From positions 28,570,912 through 28,634,911 of the forward strand of contig OY294067.1 of NCBI GenBank assembly GCA_958510875.1: 64,000 bases of DNA. Reading direction: 5' to 3'. The translations under genes were made by a program, and so were the position numbers. The notes below the pieces were generated by a model that did no database searches, had not been told where the DNA came from, and worked only from the letters and a program-made list of their open reading frames with translations. Of this stretch, positions 1 through 10,498 are shown one piece after another (position 1 is the first letter of the stretch; each line of letters starts with the position of its first letter). The stretch is from Endomychus coccineus. Its lineage: Eukaryota > Arthropoda > Insecta > Coleoptera > Endomychidae.

Positions 1-537
1 CACTTGCGATTTATGTAGATAAATAGATTTATAGATGTTAGAATCATATTTTATTTTTTAAATGTAGATATCCATGTTTTAGAATATCTATCTATTGTTT
101 TATTTTTAATATCTACTTCTATATTTGAATATTGTTGTTTGTACCAGTAATAAAATAAATACACTTTTATTTTCGTTACTATATTTTATTAATTGCTAAA
201 AACAAATAATATTCTCTATTCTACATTAAGATATTCTATTCCACATTAGGATATATTAGTATTCCACATTACCCTAACATTTTTTGAGTTTCGTAAAAAT
301 CTCCTTTTTAGCGTTTGGTTATTTTCAAATTTATTGCTTTTTTCCATTATTTCTGAATATGCCCCCTCGCATTAACAACCTTTTAGTTTATCTATACCCG
401 AAAATTTTGAAATTAATAATGTCATTTTTATATTTTTCTCCAATTAAAACAAAAGGGTATTCCACAATCGGCAATTTTACTCTACATATAACACATTATA
501 ATATTACCGAATGCGATAATAATAAAAATTAACTTAC
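1..537. other. AT-rich intron 3 of odorant receptor copy 1
   Basis: This stretch lies downstream (minus strand) of exon 3 of receptor copy 1 and starts with its splice donor at 532-537. It is AT-rich. No sequence like exon 4 of copy 2 is present, so the rest of copy 1 lies outside the window. The 82-codon plus-strand reading frame at 284-532 has no recognisable domain and is most likely chance. The last roughly 100 bases resemble 32345-32445 of copy 2, which marks the duplicated block. Confidence 0.5.
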
Positions 538-3503
538 TGTTTCAAAACTTCATGACGATTGATGATATTCAACAGGAAATTGAAGATCTTCAAATTATTC
601 ACGACGTCGGTTCGTAAGGAATTGGAAAAATTTTTCATATCCTTATTTATAAACTTCATTCTGATGTTTATGTGCATTACTAAGTACATTGTGAGATAAC
701 TCACAGCCTTAGACGAATATATTAAGACCACCAAAACTACTATTGAATAATAATTATAATAAGTTAGATCTGCTCCAATTGCATCTCCCAATTGACGTAT
801 GATATCAGCAAAAGCATGACTCATTTGATTGCACAAGGGTATAGTTGTTAACATAAGTGCGAAAGAGTTCAACAGAACCATACACTTGATCTTCCGTACG
901 TCACACATAATTTCTCTCTCCACTTTGTACCCCCCATTTGTAAGGTCCAAATTCCATGGTAATCGGCGGGCCTCCTCACAGTGTACTTCTATGTCAGCAT
1001 AAAATGATAAGGCGAACCACAAAGCAAATGCACCCTAAAAATAAACGATCTTAGTCATTTTCCATACCTGCTTCATGTTCTGAATCGAAATTATCAGTCC
1101 CGTTAGGATACTAATAGATAATTATTTTGTATCCTATTCTCTCACATTCATATATTCAATGGCGTCGACTCTATAGCTCACCAGCCGAACAGTGTAAGCC
1201 TGAGCGACACTGAATAGGTATTTCTTTTAAATATTATGATTACAGTAGAAGAAAATCTATCCTGTTCCCCCAACGGTGAAATGTTGGAAGAGGAGATCGG
1301 CATTGGAATTTTTCTTGGAAATTTGTTGATTATAGGCATGAGGGAAAACCTCACTAGGCAAAGAGTTTCACAAGTTTACCGTTCAATAGTGAAATTAAGT
1401 TCAGTCCACCTACCTGGTTCGTGGTGGAATAACAGACGAGATTTCTGATGAACACCGTCCATGGAAATAGCTATAGAAAAGGGACAGATCACCAACCTTC
1501 CTTCGATGTTCTAAAGAGGTCAATGAATTTCTAAATGTGAGAACAGTACTCCAGGACAGGTCCATCTGCGCTTTATGATGTTGAAGTAGCTCTCATCATG
1601 GAATAAGAAACCAAGTTTTTGTGAAGAAGTTTTTGCAATGGACCTTACATGAGGGTGTTGGTGGTGATACCGAGAATGAATAAGAGGATTTCATAGGAAT
1701 AGTTTTAGCTGAGATCATCATTTTAAGGATTGTGAGATCCGTTTGAGTTTTGTTGCATTAAACTCTACTGGTTTATCGGATCCCATTTCCAAATTGTTGC
1801 CAGAGGTTTATTAATTACGACGACCTGTTTCTGTCTCACTCCTCTGTCTTCATTGGATGATATAGGGGCCCTAGATGAGAAAGCGATATGAAGTGTACCA
1901 TTATTTGCAAAGCTGTGGACGAAACAGGAGGTCACACCTTTGAGCTGCTCATTGTTTTGTATCATTTCGGTTATTATGTTTCTCATTATTCTGTTGGCTC
2001 CAATGAATGTCACTGTATATAATGTACACATACACCTCGTCTTGTGGTGAATCTTTTGAAGGCGGCTATGAATGAATCTGCAGTCATGTCGCTGACTACT
2101 TCTAAATTAATACATTTAGAAGTAGCAATGGCTGACAATACTATGGGAAGAACACAATATTGCAATGTGTCCTTTGTATGACTTGTTTCCTCTACCATTG
2201 GAAGTTAGTATTTTGATCGGACCTACCTGTATGTAATAATAGATTTTTTTAATTTTTGGTGTTGATGACCCTGTATTTTCGTCGGACTTGTATTTGATTG
2301 ATTCCTATAGTTACCACCGCGTGTTTTTTCCTTGATCCTCTTGGTATTGAAATACATTCTGCATCTTCCAGCAGCTTTTTTTTACAGATTCGATGTTCCT
2401 ATAGGTAGTTTTATAAAACTTACCTTCAATGAATATACCCAGACAGGACAATTTATTGGGCTCTTCCGATACGATCGGCAACAATATACTGAGCCGATTC
2501 TGTTGATCTTACTCGGATCAAACATTTATTAATATATATTAATCAATGAGTTAAGGTATGTTGGTTAGTATAAATCGGGTTTCTATAGAGGGACTTCTCC
2601 CGAATTATTCGCATCAGTCTTCCCAAGACTTCTACTTACATATAAGCCCATTATCACGATCACATGGAGGTCAAATGAGATAACGACGTAGTTCCAAAAG
2701 TAATTCGTTATTATTATAACAAGTGCACCAAAATAATGCACCAAAATGGAATAACATAAAATTTTTATAATCCGACCATGGTCCAACAATCCTACACCAA
2801 CCAGGTGGAGAAAATCCAGGCAGTCTTCTAAAACAGATTCAATAACATATAATATTTAAGTATCCATATACTGACTCTCAAGTACTATTATAATCACAAA
2901 CCTTTTTTTTTCACCTTGTGCGAATTTATTACAGGTATATTAAAATTGTTAGTTACTAATATTTATGTTTCCAGAAAATATAGGGAGGAAAGAAAAGGTT
3001 TTTACATTAACAATCCTTAAACGGATGTCACTCATGTAACCTACCAGCGACATGAGATTGTGCACAAGCTCAAAAAATATTGATGCTATTTTGTGAAGGA
3101 GAAAAAGTGCCACTAAGATAGTGTAATTTTTTTCCAAGCAGCTGCAGAAAGTGGAAGTGAAGAAATGACATTTTATATATCTATGGTTTTGGAGTTTACG
3201 TAGTGTAAATTCATAATACTTCGGAAGTTGGAGAATGAAATTCAAATTTTACACGAAACTTTTAACATTTAATTTTAAAAATGCTGACAAATTGTTTCAC
3301 CACACTGTGGCATTTTCAAAGCAAGGAGTTATCAACTAAAGCTAAATCACATACTTTTTGATTTAAAATTTTAAAAAATGAAAAAGGGTGTTGTGATTTT
3401 ACTATTAGAACATCTATTATGTCAGGCAACTAAATGTGTTGCTTCCATACTTACCATTAATCAAATGGTCTTGTTCCAATTTCTTAAACAGTTTCAGATC
3501 CAT
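538..3503 (-). CDS. Insect odorant receptor-like gene, copy 1, exons 1-3 (partial)
   Basis: Predicted seven-transmembrane receptor of the insect 7tm_6 type, which acts at the dendrite membrane of sensory neurons as a ligand-gated channel with Orco (family knowledge). Exon 1 is 3455-3503 (start MDLKLFKKLEQDHLIN, phase-1 donor GTAAGT). Exon 2 is 2640-2827 (acceptor TTTTAG, phase-0 donor GTAAGT) and holds two hydrophobic stretches including the ILVHYFGALVIIITNYF region. Exon 3 is 538-1034 (phase-2 donor GTAAGT), with hydrophobic segments around IKCMVLLNSFALMLTTIPL and YSIVVLVVLIYSS followed by a basic YLVMHINIRMKFINKDMKNF stretch typical of the TM4 to loop region. Exon lengths 49, 188 and 497 bp are identical to copy 2, and the frame is open throughout. 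The remaining exons lie left of base 1. The start is supported by its position and by conservation in copy 2. A gustatory receptor is the main alternative. Confidence 0.72.
1230..1800 (-). mobile_element. Decayed LINE reverse-transcriptase C-terminal tail (in receptor intron)
   Basis: The minus strand carries broken frames matching the C-terminal part of a Jockey/CR1-like LINE ORF2. The better copy, at 39560-40310, reads VEFNATKTQACVFSRKADHR, then a SQKLGF stretch and a RAIRVIGD-like stretch, all typical of the region after the RT thumb. This copy is about 140 bp shorter at its inner part and has more breaks. It sits in intron 2 of the receptor and is adjacent to a BEL/Pao integrase scrap. 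Clade assignment is by pattern only. Confidence 0.55.
1860..2200 (-). mobile_element. BEL/Pao integrase fragment
   Basis: Minus-strand frames read INLEVVSDMTADSFIAAFKR followed by TFIGANRIMRN, NNEQLKGVTS and ANNGTLHIAFSSRAP. This is the BEL/Pao integrase core order: the HLEVVSDLTTEAF-like block, then the NFVGANR block, then the NGTxWHFIPPxAPH block. A stop and a frameshift fall between the first two blocks. No LTR was found nearby. The fragment joins a LINE tail directly, and the same joint exists in copy 2 (40360-40620), so it predates the receptor duplication. Confidence 0.7.
2270..2540. repeat. Intron segment duplicated at 40650-40870
   Basis: This 270-bp stretch between receptor exon 2 and the BEL/Pao scrap is clearly similar to 40650-40870 in receptor copy 2, with scattered substitutions and small indels. 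The 66-codon frame at 2332-2532 is not kept open in copy 2, so it is unlikely to code. It may be more BEL/Pao sequence, but I could not place a motif. Confidence 0.45.
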
Positions 3504-3699
3504 TGAACGTGAACAGCTGAAATATTATGGAATGAATAACACATAATTAATTAATTCATAAAGGAAACATAACTTGGAAACGAAACTTATTTAAACGGCA
3601 TGCAGGAACATAACATACTACTCAAAAGAATTAGAGGCATACTTCTTTGTGTCTTCATAACTTTTATTATACAATAATGTATATATGAAACATTCAAAT

Positions 3700-4790
3700 T
3701 CCTAAAGCCACACATGTTATCCTAATAAATTAATACATTGATGGATCAACAATTCCCCTGAAAAGCTGTGATATCTCGTCGTTGTCCTCCTTGAACCTGG
3801 CGGGACAAGGAGAGGTTGTGAAACCAAGAACAGCTCAAACTGGATATCTGTGGTCATGCACCGAAAGCCATATGACACAGCGTAGAAGAAGATCTGTCGC
3901 GACGGTGCGACGATCCTTCCGTGGAAACCTGTCTGATACATACCAGGTTCAGTAATCACTGAATGTGGGGGCTTGCCTTAACCGGCCTGCCAAGTGGATG
4001 AGAACCGCAATAAAAATCCTCCCAAGCCAAGGTGGAACATCATATGCAGATGGCATGTGAGAGTACCTCACAAGGAAGGAATGAAGGGAGTGAAGGAAGG
4101 AAGGGAAGAGAGTGAGTAAGGGAGCCCTCATGTCCCCTATACATCCAACTCTCCCTCATCCTCTGCTCCTAGAGTGGAAGCTACCAGGACAAAAAAGCCG
4201 AAAAGAAATATTCCTCCACTACCCAAACCGGGTCAACCCGGGAGTAGAGAAGATCCATTGAGGTGTGGCTCAGCGGAACTGGAGTCAGGTGTTATCTGCG
4301 CTCCCTCAAACAAGGACTCAAACCTGAGGAAGAGAGGAAAAAAACAGTAGAGCCTAAAACTCAGAGGACGAGCACCGAGACCCAACCCCAAGACAATAAA
4401 CGGAAGCGGGATGAGACAAGCATCACCCGGCAAAAATAAGAACTGAAGAAAAGGAAGGTGGGTAAAGACACCACTACCAGCTCTACGGGAGGCTGCTACA
4501 AAGCTGCCTTGAAAATAAAAGATTACCATCCTCCCCAAAGCGTTCCCTGAGACTTCCCCCAGTGCGAATAACCAAACACAACTTCAGGAAGCAATAGTAG
4601 AAGAAATGTGTACCAGATGGGAGCATAAGCTAAAATTCGGGGGCATCCATTCCGTCCGAGGATGTTCCTGGTTGATTGTGAAACATCACAATCATTGGAA
4701 TGGATACGAATAAGAATCCCGCAGATAAAAAGCTGGAAGGGAGCAGAAGTCTCGGTATGTGCGGGAGACGAGATTCCGTACACACCGTAA
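3700..4790 (+). mobile_element. LINE 5' region and gag-like ORF1 remnant
   Basis: The sequence up to about 4540 parallels 45150-46100, where the ORF1 start is preserved. Here about 200 bp that include the ORF1 start (the equivalent of 45535-45738) are missing. The stretch 4690-4790 reads, across a frameshift, WIRIRIPQIKSWKGAEVSV, which resembles the gag-associated domain (DUF4780-like) of RNase-H-bearing LINEs. It lies upstream of receptor copy 1 exon 1, and an equivalent piece lies upstream of copy 2, so it was part of the duplicated block. Confidence 0.5.
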
Positions 4791-5395
4791 CAAAATATGG
4801 CAGAAGAAAAGATTCTACAGCTTATAGAAGTTCTAGAAGCTCCATTTTATGCTGTTATGATCGATACAACACAAGACATAAGTAAGGAAGATCAATTAAG
4901 TAATATTATTAGATGCGTATAAATTGCAATGAATGAAAATGCCGAACCAATGTCAATAGAAATAAAAGAATCTTTTCTAGGATTTACAGAAGTGCATGAT
5001 CTTTCAGCCAGTGGGATCATTAAAAATTGTGAAATTAATAAAAGATAACGGACTCAGCTTTCAAAAGAGTCGCGGTCAAGGTTACGATGGGGCAGTTGTT
5101 ATGAGCACTCCATATGGTGAGCCGAGAGCCACCTTTATCCACTTTGCAGCTCACAATTTAAATTTGGTAATTGGAGATGCAGTAGTTCTGTGGAAATCCA
5201 GTCATATATTTCAATTCTGGAAGAAATATATGTATTTTTTTTAAACAGTTTATGTCGGTGGGATGTACTAGCAAATATATCAAGGTAAAAAGAAATAACT
5301 ATGAAAATATTAAATTCAACACGCTGGACAGGCCGAGTAACATCTTTGCTGGCAGTAAATTTAAGGTTCTTATACATTATCAAAGCACTGGATAA
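4791..5395 (+). pseudogene. hAT transposase fragment, ZMYM1-like (DUF4371 region)
   Basis: Plus-strand frames read, in order, APFYAVMIDTTQDISKEDQL, ESFLGFTEVHDLSASGI, CGQGYDGA-like (here RGQGYDGAVVMS), FIHFAAHNLNLVIGDAV, then LNSTRWTGRVTSLLAV. These are the ordered blocks of the RNase-H-like core of hAT-type ZMYM1-like transposases. A stop at about 4919 and frameshifts near 5245 kill the frame. The N-terminal TTF zinc finger and the C-terminal dimerisation domain are absent. It abuts the LINE gag remnant directly. Confidence 0.72.
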
Positions 5396-5660
5396 AATAA
5401 TGTTGTGTAGAAATTAGAGAGATGAGCCAATAGAAGCTGATTATATCAAAATCAAAATGGCTACGTTTGAATTTATTTTTAAAACTATCATACTTGAAAA
5501 AATAATGTGTAACGTAAACTTTGCATCAAAATTATTGCAAGTTAAAGAGTTGAAGTTGGATTAAAAAAGGTAAGCAAATTAAGAAATAACTATGACACTC
5601 TAGGGAACGAAATCCGGTTTCAGCTATCTTAATTCATTTATCTTACCCGAGATGTTACCC
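5396..5660. other. AT-rich spacer, nothing recognised
   Basis: About 265 bp between the hAT scrap and the 5' edge of the R2/R4-type LINE. No open frame, repeat or motif was recognised. Confidence 0.4.
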
Positions 5661-7785
5661 TTTGATTTGAGCAGAAGTTGAGTCTCGTCTTGCTCAACAT
5701 CTCACTGCTGCCGCTCTCCATTGCTTTAAGACGGACTCGTAGATATTACTCTGGACCACCGAACGACCGGAGGCGTCAGATCACCCATTCATTTTACATG
5801 GATGATTTGAAACTGTATGCCTCTGGGGAGAAAAACCTCCATCAAGCTCTCAATGTGGTTCAGAAATATACACGAGCCGTAGGCATGGACTTGAGATTGG
5901 ACAAATGCGCAGTGTTTCATTTGAGGAGTGGACGATCTCGAGAAGTGCACGAGAATATGCAGCTTGCCGACGGAAGCATCTTTAAACACCTTGATGCTGG
6001 AGAGACCTATCGATACCTGGGAATTGAACAGTGTCCTGATTATGACGCTTCCCAGGTAAGGGTGACTCTCCGCGGCAGGTACAGAAGTCTTGTTCGAAAG
6101 ATTTGGTCTTCCGAACTTTCGAGTGGGAACAAGGCGTCTGCAACAAATATGCCTGCCGTTCCAGTCCTGCTCCACTCTTTTGGAGAGGTGAAATGGACGG
6201 TCGATGAGCTGAATAGACTCGACAAAGACACCCGGAAACTCCTTAGTCTGGAGGGTCCGCATCGAAGTGTTCTGAGTATAGCTTGTAAAGTTCTTAGGAG
6301 TTCGGACTCCCTCCTGTGCCTTTTTAAAAGTCACGAATTGGCCGCAGTGGGGGCATTTATCGTTGAGGCTGCACAAAAAGCTGCGGAAGAACTTGGTCTC
6401 GAATTTCAGATCAGTCGAGAAGGCAGACTAGAGAGCGACCTCGAGTTCCAACCTTCTCGCCTGAAAGCCCAGACAAATGCCGCGGAGCAAGATCTTATGC
6501 TCAGGCGGCATGTTGACAAGCCGATATACGGTGTTTTCTATCGAAACATCGAAACGCTCTGCTTGTCAACCAGGCTGACCTTCGGCTACCTAAGGTCAGC
6601 CGGGCTTACATCCGAGACTGAGAGATTTACCGCAGCTTGCCAAGATGGCGTAATTAACACATTGGTCTATCGCCGCAATGTGATGGGTGTGCAGGTCCCT
6701 GATGTCAGCTGCAGGGCCTGTCGAAAGGCGCCTGAGACGCTTTTCCACCTGCTGTCGGCATGTCCGGCAAAAGCGGCCTCGGCTTACACCCATCGCCATA
6801 ATGCGGCCCTACGGATGCTGTATTACCATCTAAGACAGTCGTACGGAATAGACCAAAACAAACAATTGGTTAATTATTTTATTCATCTATTATTTAAAAC
6901 TTATCACATTTCATATTCAAAAAATTTACATCACTTGTATGGACCACTATTTTTGAATCTACCTAATAAACACCTAGCATAATTCTTTTATAAAAATACT
7001 TCTTAGAAGTTAAAATGATACTACCCTGTAAATATAATTTTATTCGTTTATAGCACTGTTATGTCCGACGGTATTTCCAAAATCATTCCAAAATTTAGCA
7101 ATAGTATTTATGCACAAGCTTTGCTTATATAAATACTATTGCTGTAGACCTAGATGTTACTATTATTATTGTTATTATTATTATAAATGTTATTACCATT
7201 ATTAGTGTTAATATTACTATTATTAGTTTAAATTAAACGTAATATTGATAAATTCAACCAATAATGTAAAATTTGGAGAAAAAAAAATTTGGAGCTGGTG
7301 CTGCCTTACATTGCGGAGATATTGAGTCCGTTGTCGGAAACGAAAAATGCCAGATCTACTGGAATTACTCGTTTCCGACCGTCAGGTCCCTACAAGCAAA
7401 TAGGCCTGACGTTGTCCTCCTCGATAAACTAAGCAAGATTATGCATGTCATCGAATTCTCTGCTCCGATAGAGAAGAACATAGTCTTGAAAGAGGAGGAA
7501 AAATGGACAAAATATCAAGATCTCCTGTTCGAGCTCCGCAGGCTGTACCCAGACCATAAGGTCGTATTAGTGGTTTTGATCATCGGTGTTTTGGGCGGAA
7601 TTCGGTCTTCTCTGCGTTCGAAGTTGAAGATCATTCCGACCTGTGAGAACTCGGCGCAGATCTTGATAGACCGGATGCAAAAGACATTCTGTGTTCAATT
7701 AGAATACTTAGAGCACACGATTTAGGAACCTGAAGCAACTTACCGACCGGGGGGAGGAGTAGCTTCGGTTAACCGCCCTGGTTTA
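5660..7785 (+). mobile_element. R2/R4-type LINE, 5'-truncated, RT plus restriction-like endonuclease
   Basis: The 3' half of a single-ORF LINE with a C-terminal restriction-like endonuclease. The first open part (5678 to about 6855) holds the RT palm with FYMDDLKLYA (catalytic DD), a DLRLDKCAVF stretch, and a zinc knuckle CRACRKAPETLFHLLSAC (CCHC spacing) near residue 345. The second part (7282-7725) holds the endonuclease: RPDVVLLDKL, HVIEFSAP and EEKWTKYQDLL, the PD-(D/E)xK-like layout with the trailing K/Y helix. A short GC-rich 3' UTR follows to about 7785. The RT fingers and the DNA-binding N-terminus are missing. GC content is clearly higher than in the flanks, as expected for a fairly recent arrival. 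The ORF is split by a 425-bp AT-rich insertion. Confidence 0.85.
6857..7281. mobile_element. AT-rich insertion splitting the LINE ORF
   Basis: The LINE protein reads coherently to about 6856 (YYHLRQSYGID) and resumes at about 7282 with a segment leading to WNYSFPTVRS. The intervening 425 bp is strongly AT-rich, contains ATT/TTA microsatellite runs (7153-7225) and codes for nothing recognised. No clear terminal repeats or target duplication were seen, so its origin is unknown. Confidence 0.5.
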
Positions 7786-7787
7786 TA

Positions 7788-8408
7788 TGAGGATGTTTTA
7801 TACAATATATTTGAATAAGTTTTTCCTGATTATCAAAAGTATGAACTTACTTATTAAATATCAATAGACGCCGACAGGAACACTGAGATACCAGCAACTA
7901 TCAACTAATATTCTCTATAAAACCTTTTATATTTATGATCCACCAATAGAATTTTTTTTCAAAGAAAATTCCAAGTTTCATAGTAATAACTTCAAAGAAA
8001 AATAATAAATAAGCATAATTCCTATCATTAACCTGAATGAATGTCTTTAAAATATCTTACGAATTTGCTTTTGTTTTGAAATAACGATTTTTAATTATCT
8101 AGATTGAAATCGATATGGAATGATATTAGAAATGGGTAACATTATAAGAATACATGAGGCATTCTAATATGTTGACCTATTCCAGAACACTGTGACACTC
8201 AAATACCTAGCCACCTCCCTTACTTATACCACGACTGACATTATATTACAAACAATATATTCATGAGTGGAGAAAAAAATTACAAATATTAGTGAAATTT
8301 TAATCACAAAATGATGTGAATGAAACCGCTAATAGTTAATAGGTGTTTCATTTGAATCGTTTATTTTGTTGAAAAATGTTTCAAAAATATTTGGATATTT
8401 CCATATCC
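7788..8408. repeat. Dispersed repeat, copy 1 (about 620 bp)
   Basis: This segment is closely similar to 46818-47342 continued at 49424-49535. The second copy is interrupted by PLE-F, so this copy represents the empty target site. It begins with TGAGGATGTTTTATACAATA-like sequence just after the LINE 3' end. It is noncoding. Its right part overlaps a foldback (8200-8546), so the family may be a nonautonomous DNA element. Confidence 0.7.
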
Positions 8409-8546
8409 AAAGGATTCACCATAATATGTAGTCATTTTGTGATTAAAGTTTCACTAATATTTGTAATTTTTTTCTCCATTCATGAATATATTGTTTGTAA
8501 TACAATGTCAGTCGTGGTATAAGTCAGAGAGGTGGCTAGATATTTG
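8200..8546. repeat. Foldback with about 110-bp inverted arms
   Basis: Bases 8200-8312 (including GCCACCTCCCTTACTTATAC and CAATATATTCATGAGTGGAG) recur as the reverse complement at 8435-8546 with few differences. The central 120 bp is a spacer that belongs to the dispersed repeat. This looks like the terminal inverted repeats of a small nonautonomous DNA transposon. Confidence 0.7.
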
Positions 8547-8616
8547 CAAACAGAAGAAATTGACTTAATGACGTCAAATAATGTAAGATGTGTGATAGTT
8601 GAAATTAGACTTGAGT

Positions 8617-8886
8617 TCAATTCTCCAGCTCCACTATAATGCATTCTTGTTGAGGCAATGCTTTTATTAGTTTCTCCTCTTCATTGCACCACTTATCACA
8701 ATTACATCTTTGCTTTTCTACAAATAGCAGAGGAATACTCTGAATCTGAGGAAGTAAATCATTAATGCTCACACTATGCGATGAGACTTTTGACATCATC
8801 ATAGATGATATTTTCGCAGATGCAGATGCTGTCAACAGTACCAGAAACTCGAAAGTCAACTCCAATTGAATAGCACCGTTCGCCAA
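8617..8886 (-). CDS. Unrecognised 89-codon ORF, possible exon
   Basis: This open frame encodes a stretch with a cysteine cluster (KQRCNCDKWCNEEEKLIKAL) and an acidic end. I recognise no family. It has no homologous copy in the window, which weakens a transposon origin, but there is no supporting splice context beyond the frame itself. It may be an exon of a host gene or a chance frame. Confidence 0.2.
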   Translation of the reverse strand: MANGAIQLELTFEFLVLLTASASAKISSMMMSKVSSHSVSINDLLPQIQSIPLLFVEKQRCNCDKWCNEEEKLIKALPQQECIIVELEN

Positions 8887-9189
8887 TTACAATCAAGGAA
8901 TAGCAAATAATCTCCACATTACATATCAACTTTTCCATTATTTCTAGATTCTTTATATTCCTTTAATTGATGTTATGACTATGTCCGAGAATTTGGTATG
9001 TTGGTGTTTTTAGATCGGAAGAACATCTATAAGCGGATTGTATTGTAAATTAAGAAAACAAGTTATGGAATTCATTAAATACTGAAGGGTGATAAGTTCG
9101 AATTTATGGAACTATTTGAAGGAAGTGGCTCTAATTTGGTTAAAGATTTATCTTAACCATTGTGCAACGCTATTTGCTGAAGTTTGTCA

Positions 9190-9420
9190 ACATCATTGTT
9201 ATAATTTTACTGGCTCGTAAGGACGTTCAATAATCCAGGAACAAGGTCATTAAATGGAGCTATTTTATAACTGAATGGTGTAGCTGAATCCTGCGGAGTA
9301 TATCTATTTGTTTGAGTGGGATTTTTGTATGTATGTCGAATTCCAAGGGATTACCATCTTTCATAATATTAATATTAAGGAAACCAATCTGCTTATCTGT
9401 TTCTATTTCGACAGTGGAGT
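9190..9420 (-). mobile_element. Second-family Penelope-like RT fragment
   Basis: The minus strand reads NSTVEIETDKQIGFLNINIM, then GNPLEFDIHTKIPL and a HHSVIK end. This follows the block order seen in PLE reverse transcriptases after the YxDD motif (FxEIExNxxIxFLDxxI, then the KPTxTxxYI-like and HPxxHK-like blocks). The sequence differs strongly from the abundant PLE family of this window, so it is a separate lineage. It ends in a stop, and no endonuclease domain was found. Confidence 0.55.
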
Positions 9421-9424
9421 TTGT

Positions 9425-9555
9425 ATTCAAACAGGCACATGTTGATTTCTAATTTAGTTTACTCTGATGATGGCTCCTTGGTAGCCGAAACGTCCTCAGT
9501 ACTTTAACAGCATTTTTAATGGGAAGGGTGATTATTTCTTATTTATAACAGTATG
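9425..9555 (+). ncRNA. Second-family hammerhead-like motif and repeat end, copy 1
   Basis: Bases 9456-9500 read TACT, CTGATGA, a GGCT/AGCC hairpin, GAAA, then CGTCCTC and AGTA. That gives a hammerhead-like order with stem I (TACT/AGTA), stem II and the two invariant core boxes. Stem III is minimal or absent. Related copies lie at 19095-19215 (plus) and 26338-26480 (minus), all followed by a conserved GGGTGAT-type terminus. It neighbours the second-family PLE RT fragment. Activity is uncertain. Confidence 0.45.
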
Positions 9556-9965
9556 CAAGATATCAAACTCCATAAGGCTGATATTAAGAACAAACTACAA
9601 AATTCCTCTGGATATTATATTCGGCTACTTCTTAATATTAATATAAGTTACTCCCTCTGATATAAGTTATTTTAATCACATTTGGAATGTGGCCAAACAA
9701 GTATTGCATTGTTTATCACGTATAAAGTTTATCCTTTCACAACTTTTTACTTTACAGTATATTACGTAGATCTACATAATACTTTGAATTTGAATTTATG
9801 TTGTGATCCCATGAGGGACTTATCAATTTTCTTGCTAAAATCTCCCTCACATATTAATTCATAGTTAGAAGATAAAGTTTTAACCCTATGAGAATTCTCA
9901 AATATAGCTTCACTGCTAAATCAATTTTTTTGGAATACAATTAACCAAACAATCAAAGTTTCATC
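9556..9965. other. Noncoding AT-rich flank of PLE-A
   Basis: About 410 bp with only a 60-codon chance frame (9682-9864). No motif was recognised. It ends at the left target-site duplication of PLE-A. Confidence 0.4.
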
Positions 9966-10065
9966 TATAATTAAATATAGGAATATAAAGATTCTTGACC
10001 CAGTATGAATTATATATAAAAATTCTCGGGAAATAGGTCACAATAACACTCTGTTTTAAATTTTC

Positions 10066-10107
10066 GTCTTTACGTACGTTTCGGTCTCACGACCTTCAAC
10101 AGAAGAC
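10066..10107 (-). ncRNA. Hammerhead motif, PLE-A left end (core mutated)
   Basis: The 42-nt motif has stem I GTCTT/AAGAC, stem II GGTC-GTGA-GACC, box GAAA and short stem III CGTACG. The CTGATGA box is CTGTTGA here, which changes an invariant A, so cleavage is likely lost. Confidence 0.7.
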
Positions 10108-10498
10108 TTATTATGTAAAATAATTATAATTAATTAACCCCCTAATTAAACTAATTAGCACAAGAGTCCATATCGCATAATTTTCAATCAAAAAGCCCAC
10201 GCCGTCGAAACGAACAGAACCACGAATAATCGAAAATTGTATCGTTAATATCAAAGTATAATTTTTGTTTGTAACAAGAATCCACTGTTCAGTAAAATTC
10301 TCATAATATACAAACGCATATTGCTATGGTCTCAAAGTAACTGAAGTTCGAAGCTATTTGTTGATATTTACTCGAACCAGATGTAGATTTATGACGCACT
10401 TGAAAAGGTTTTAGACCTGCATTGGAATTTACTTTAAGCGTTCTACCTAAAATATACTTTTAACATTATAAAGACGCATGTAGGAATTTGCAAGAATT

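Noticed and set aside
2949..3245. A 98-codon minus-strand ORF between receptor exons 1 and 2, with hydrophobic stretches, conserved in part at 41300-41530
   Set aside because: Exon 1 (phase 1) joins exon 2 at 2827 perfectly in both copies, while this frame is shifted by a base loss in copy 2 and its frame does not fit the exon 1 donor. It is intronic.
5789..6376. A 195-codon minus-strand ORF opposite the R2/R4-type LINE
   Set aside because: It is the antisense shadow of a GC-rich coding region. The plus strand has the RT and zinc-knuckle motifs.
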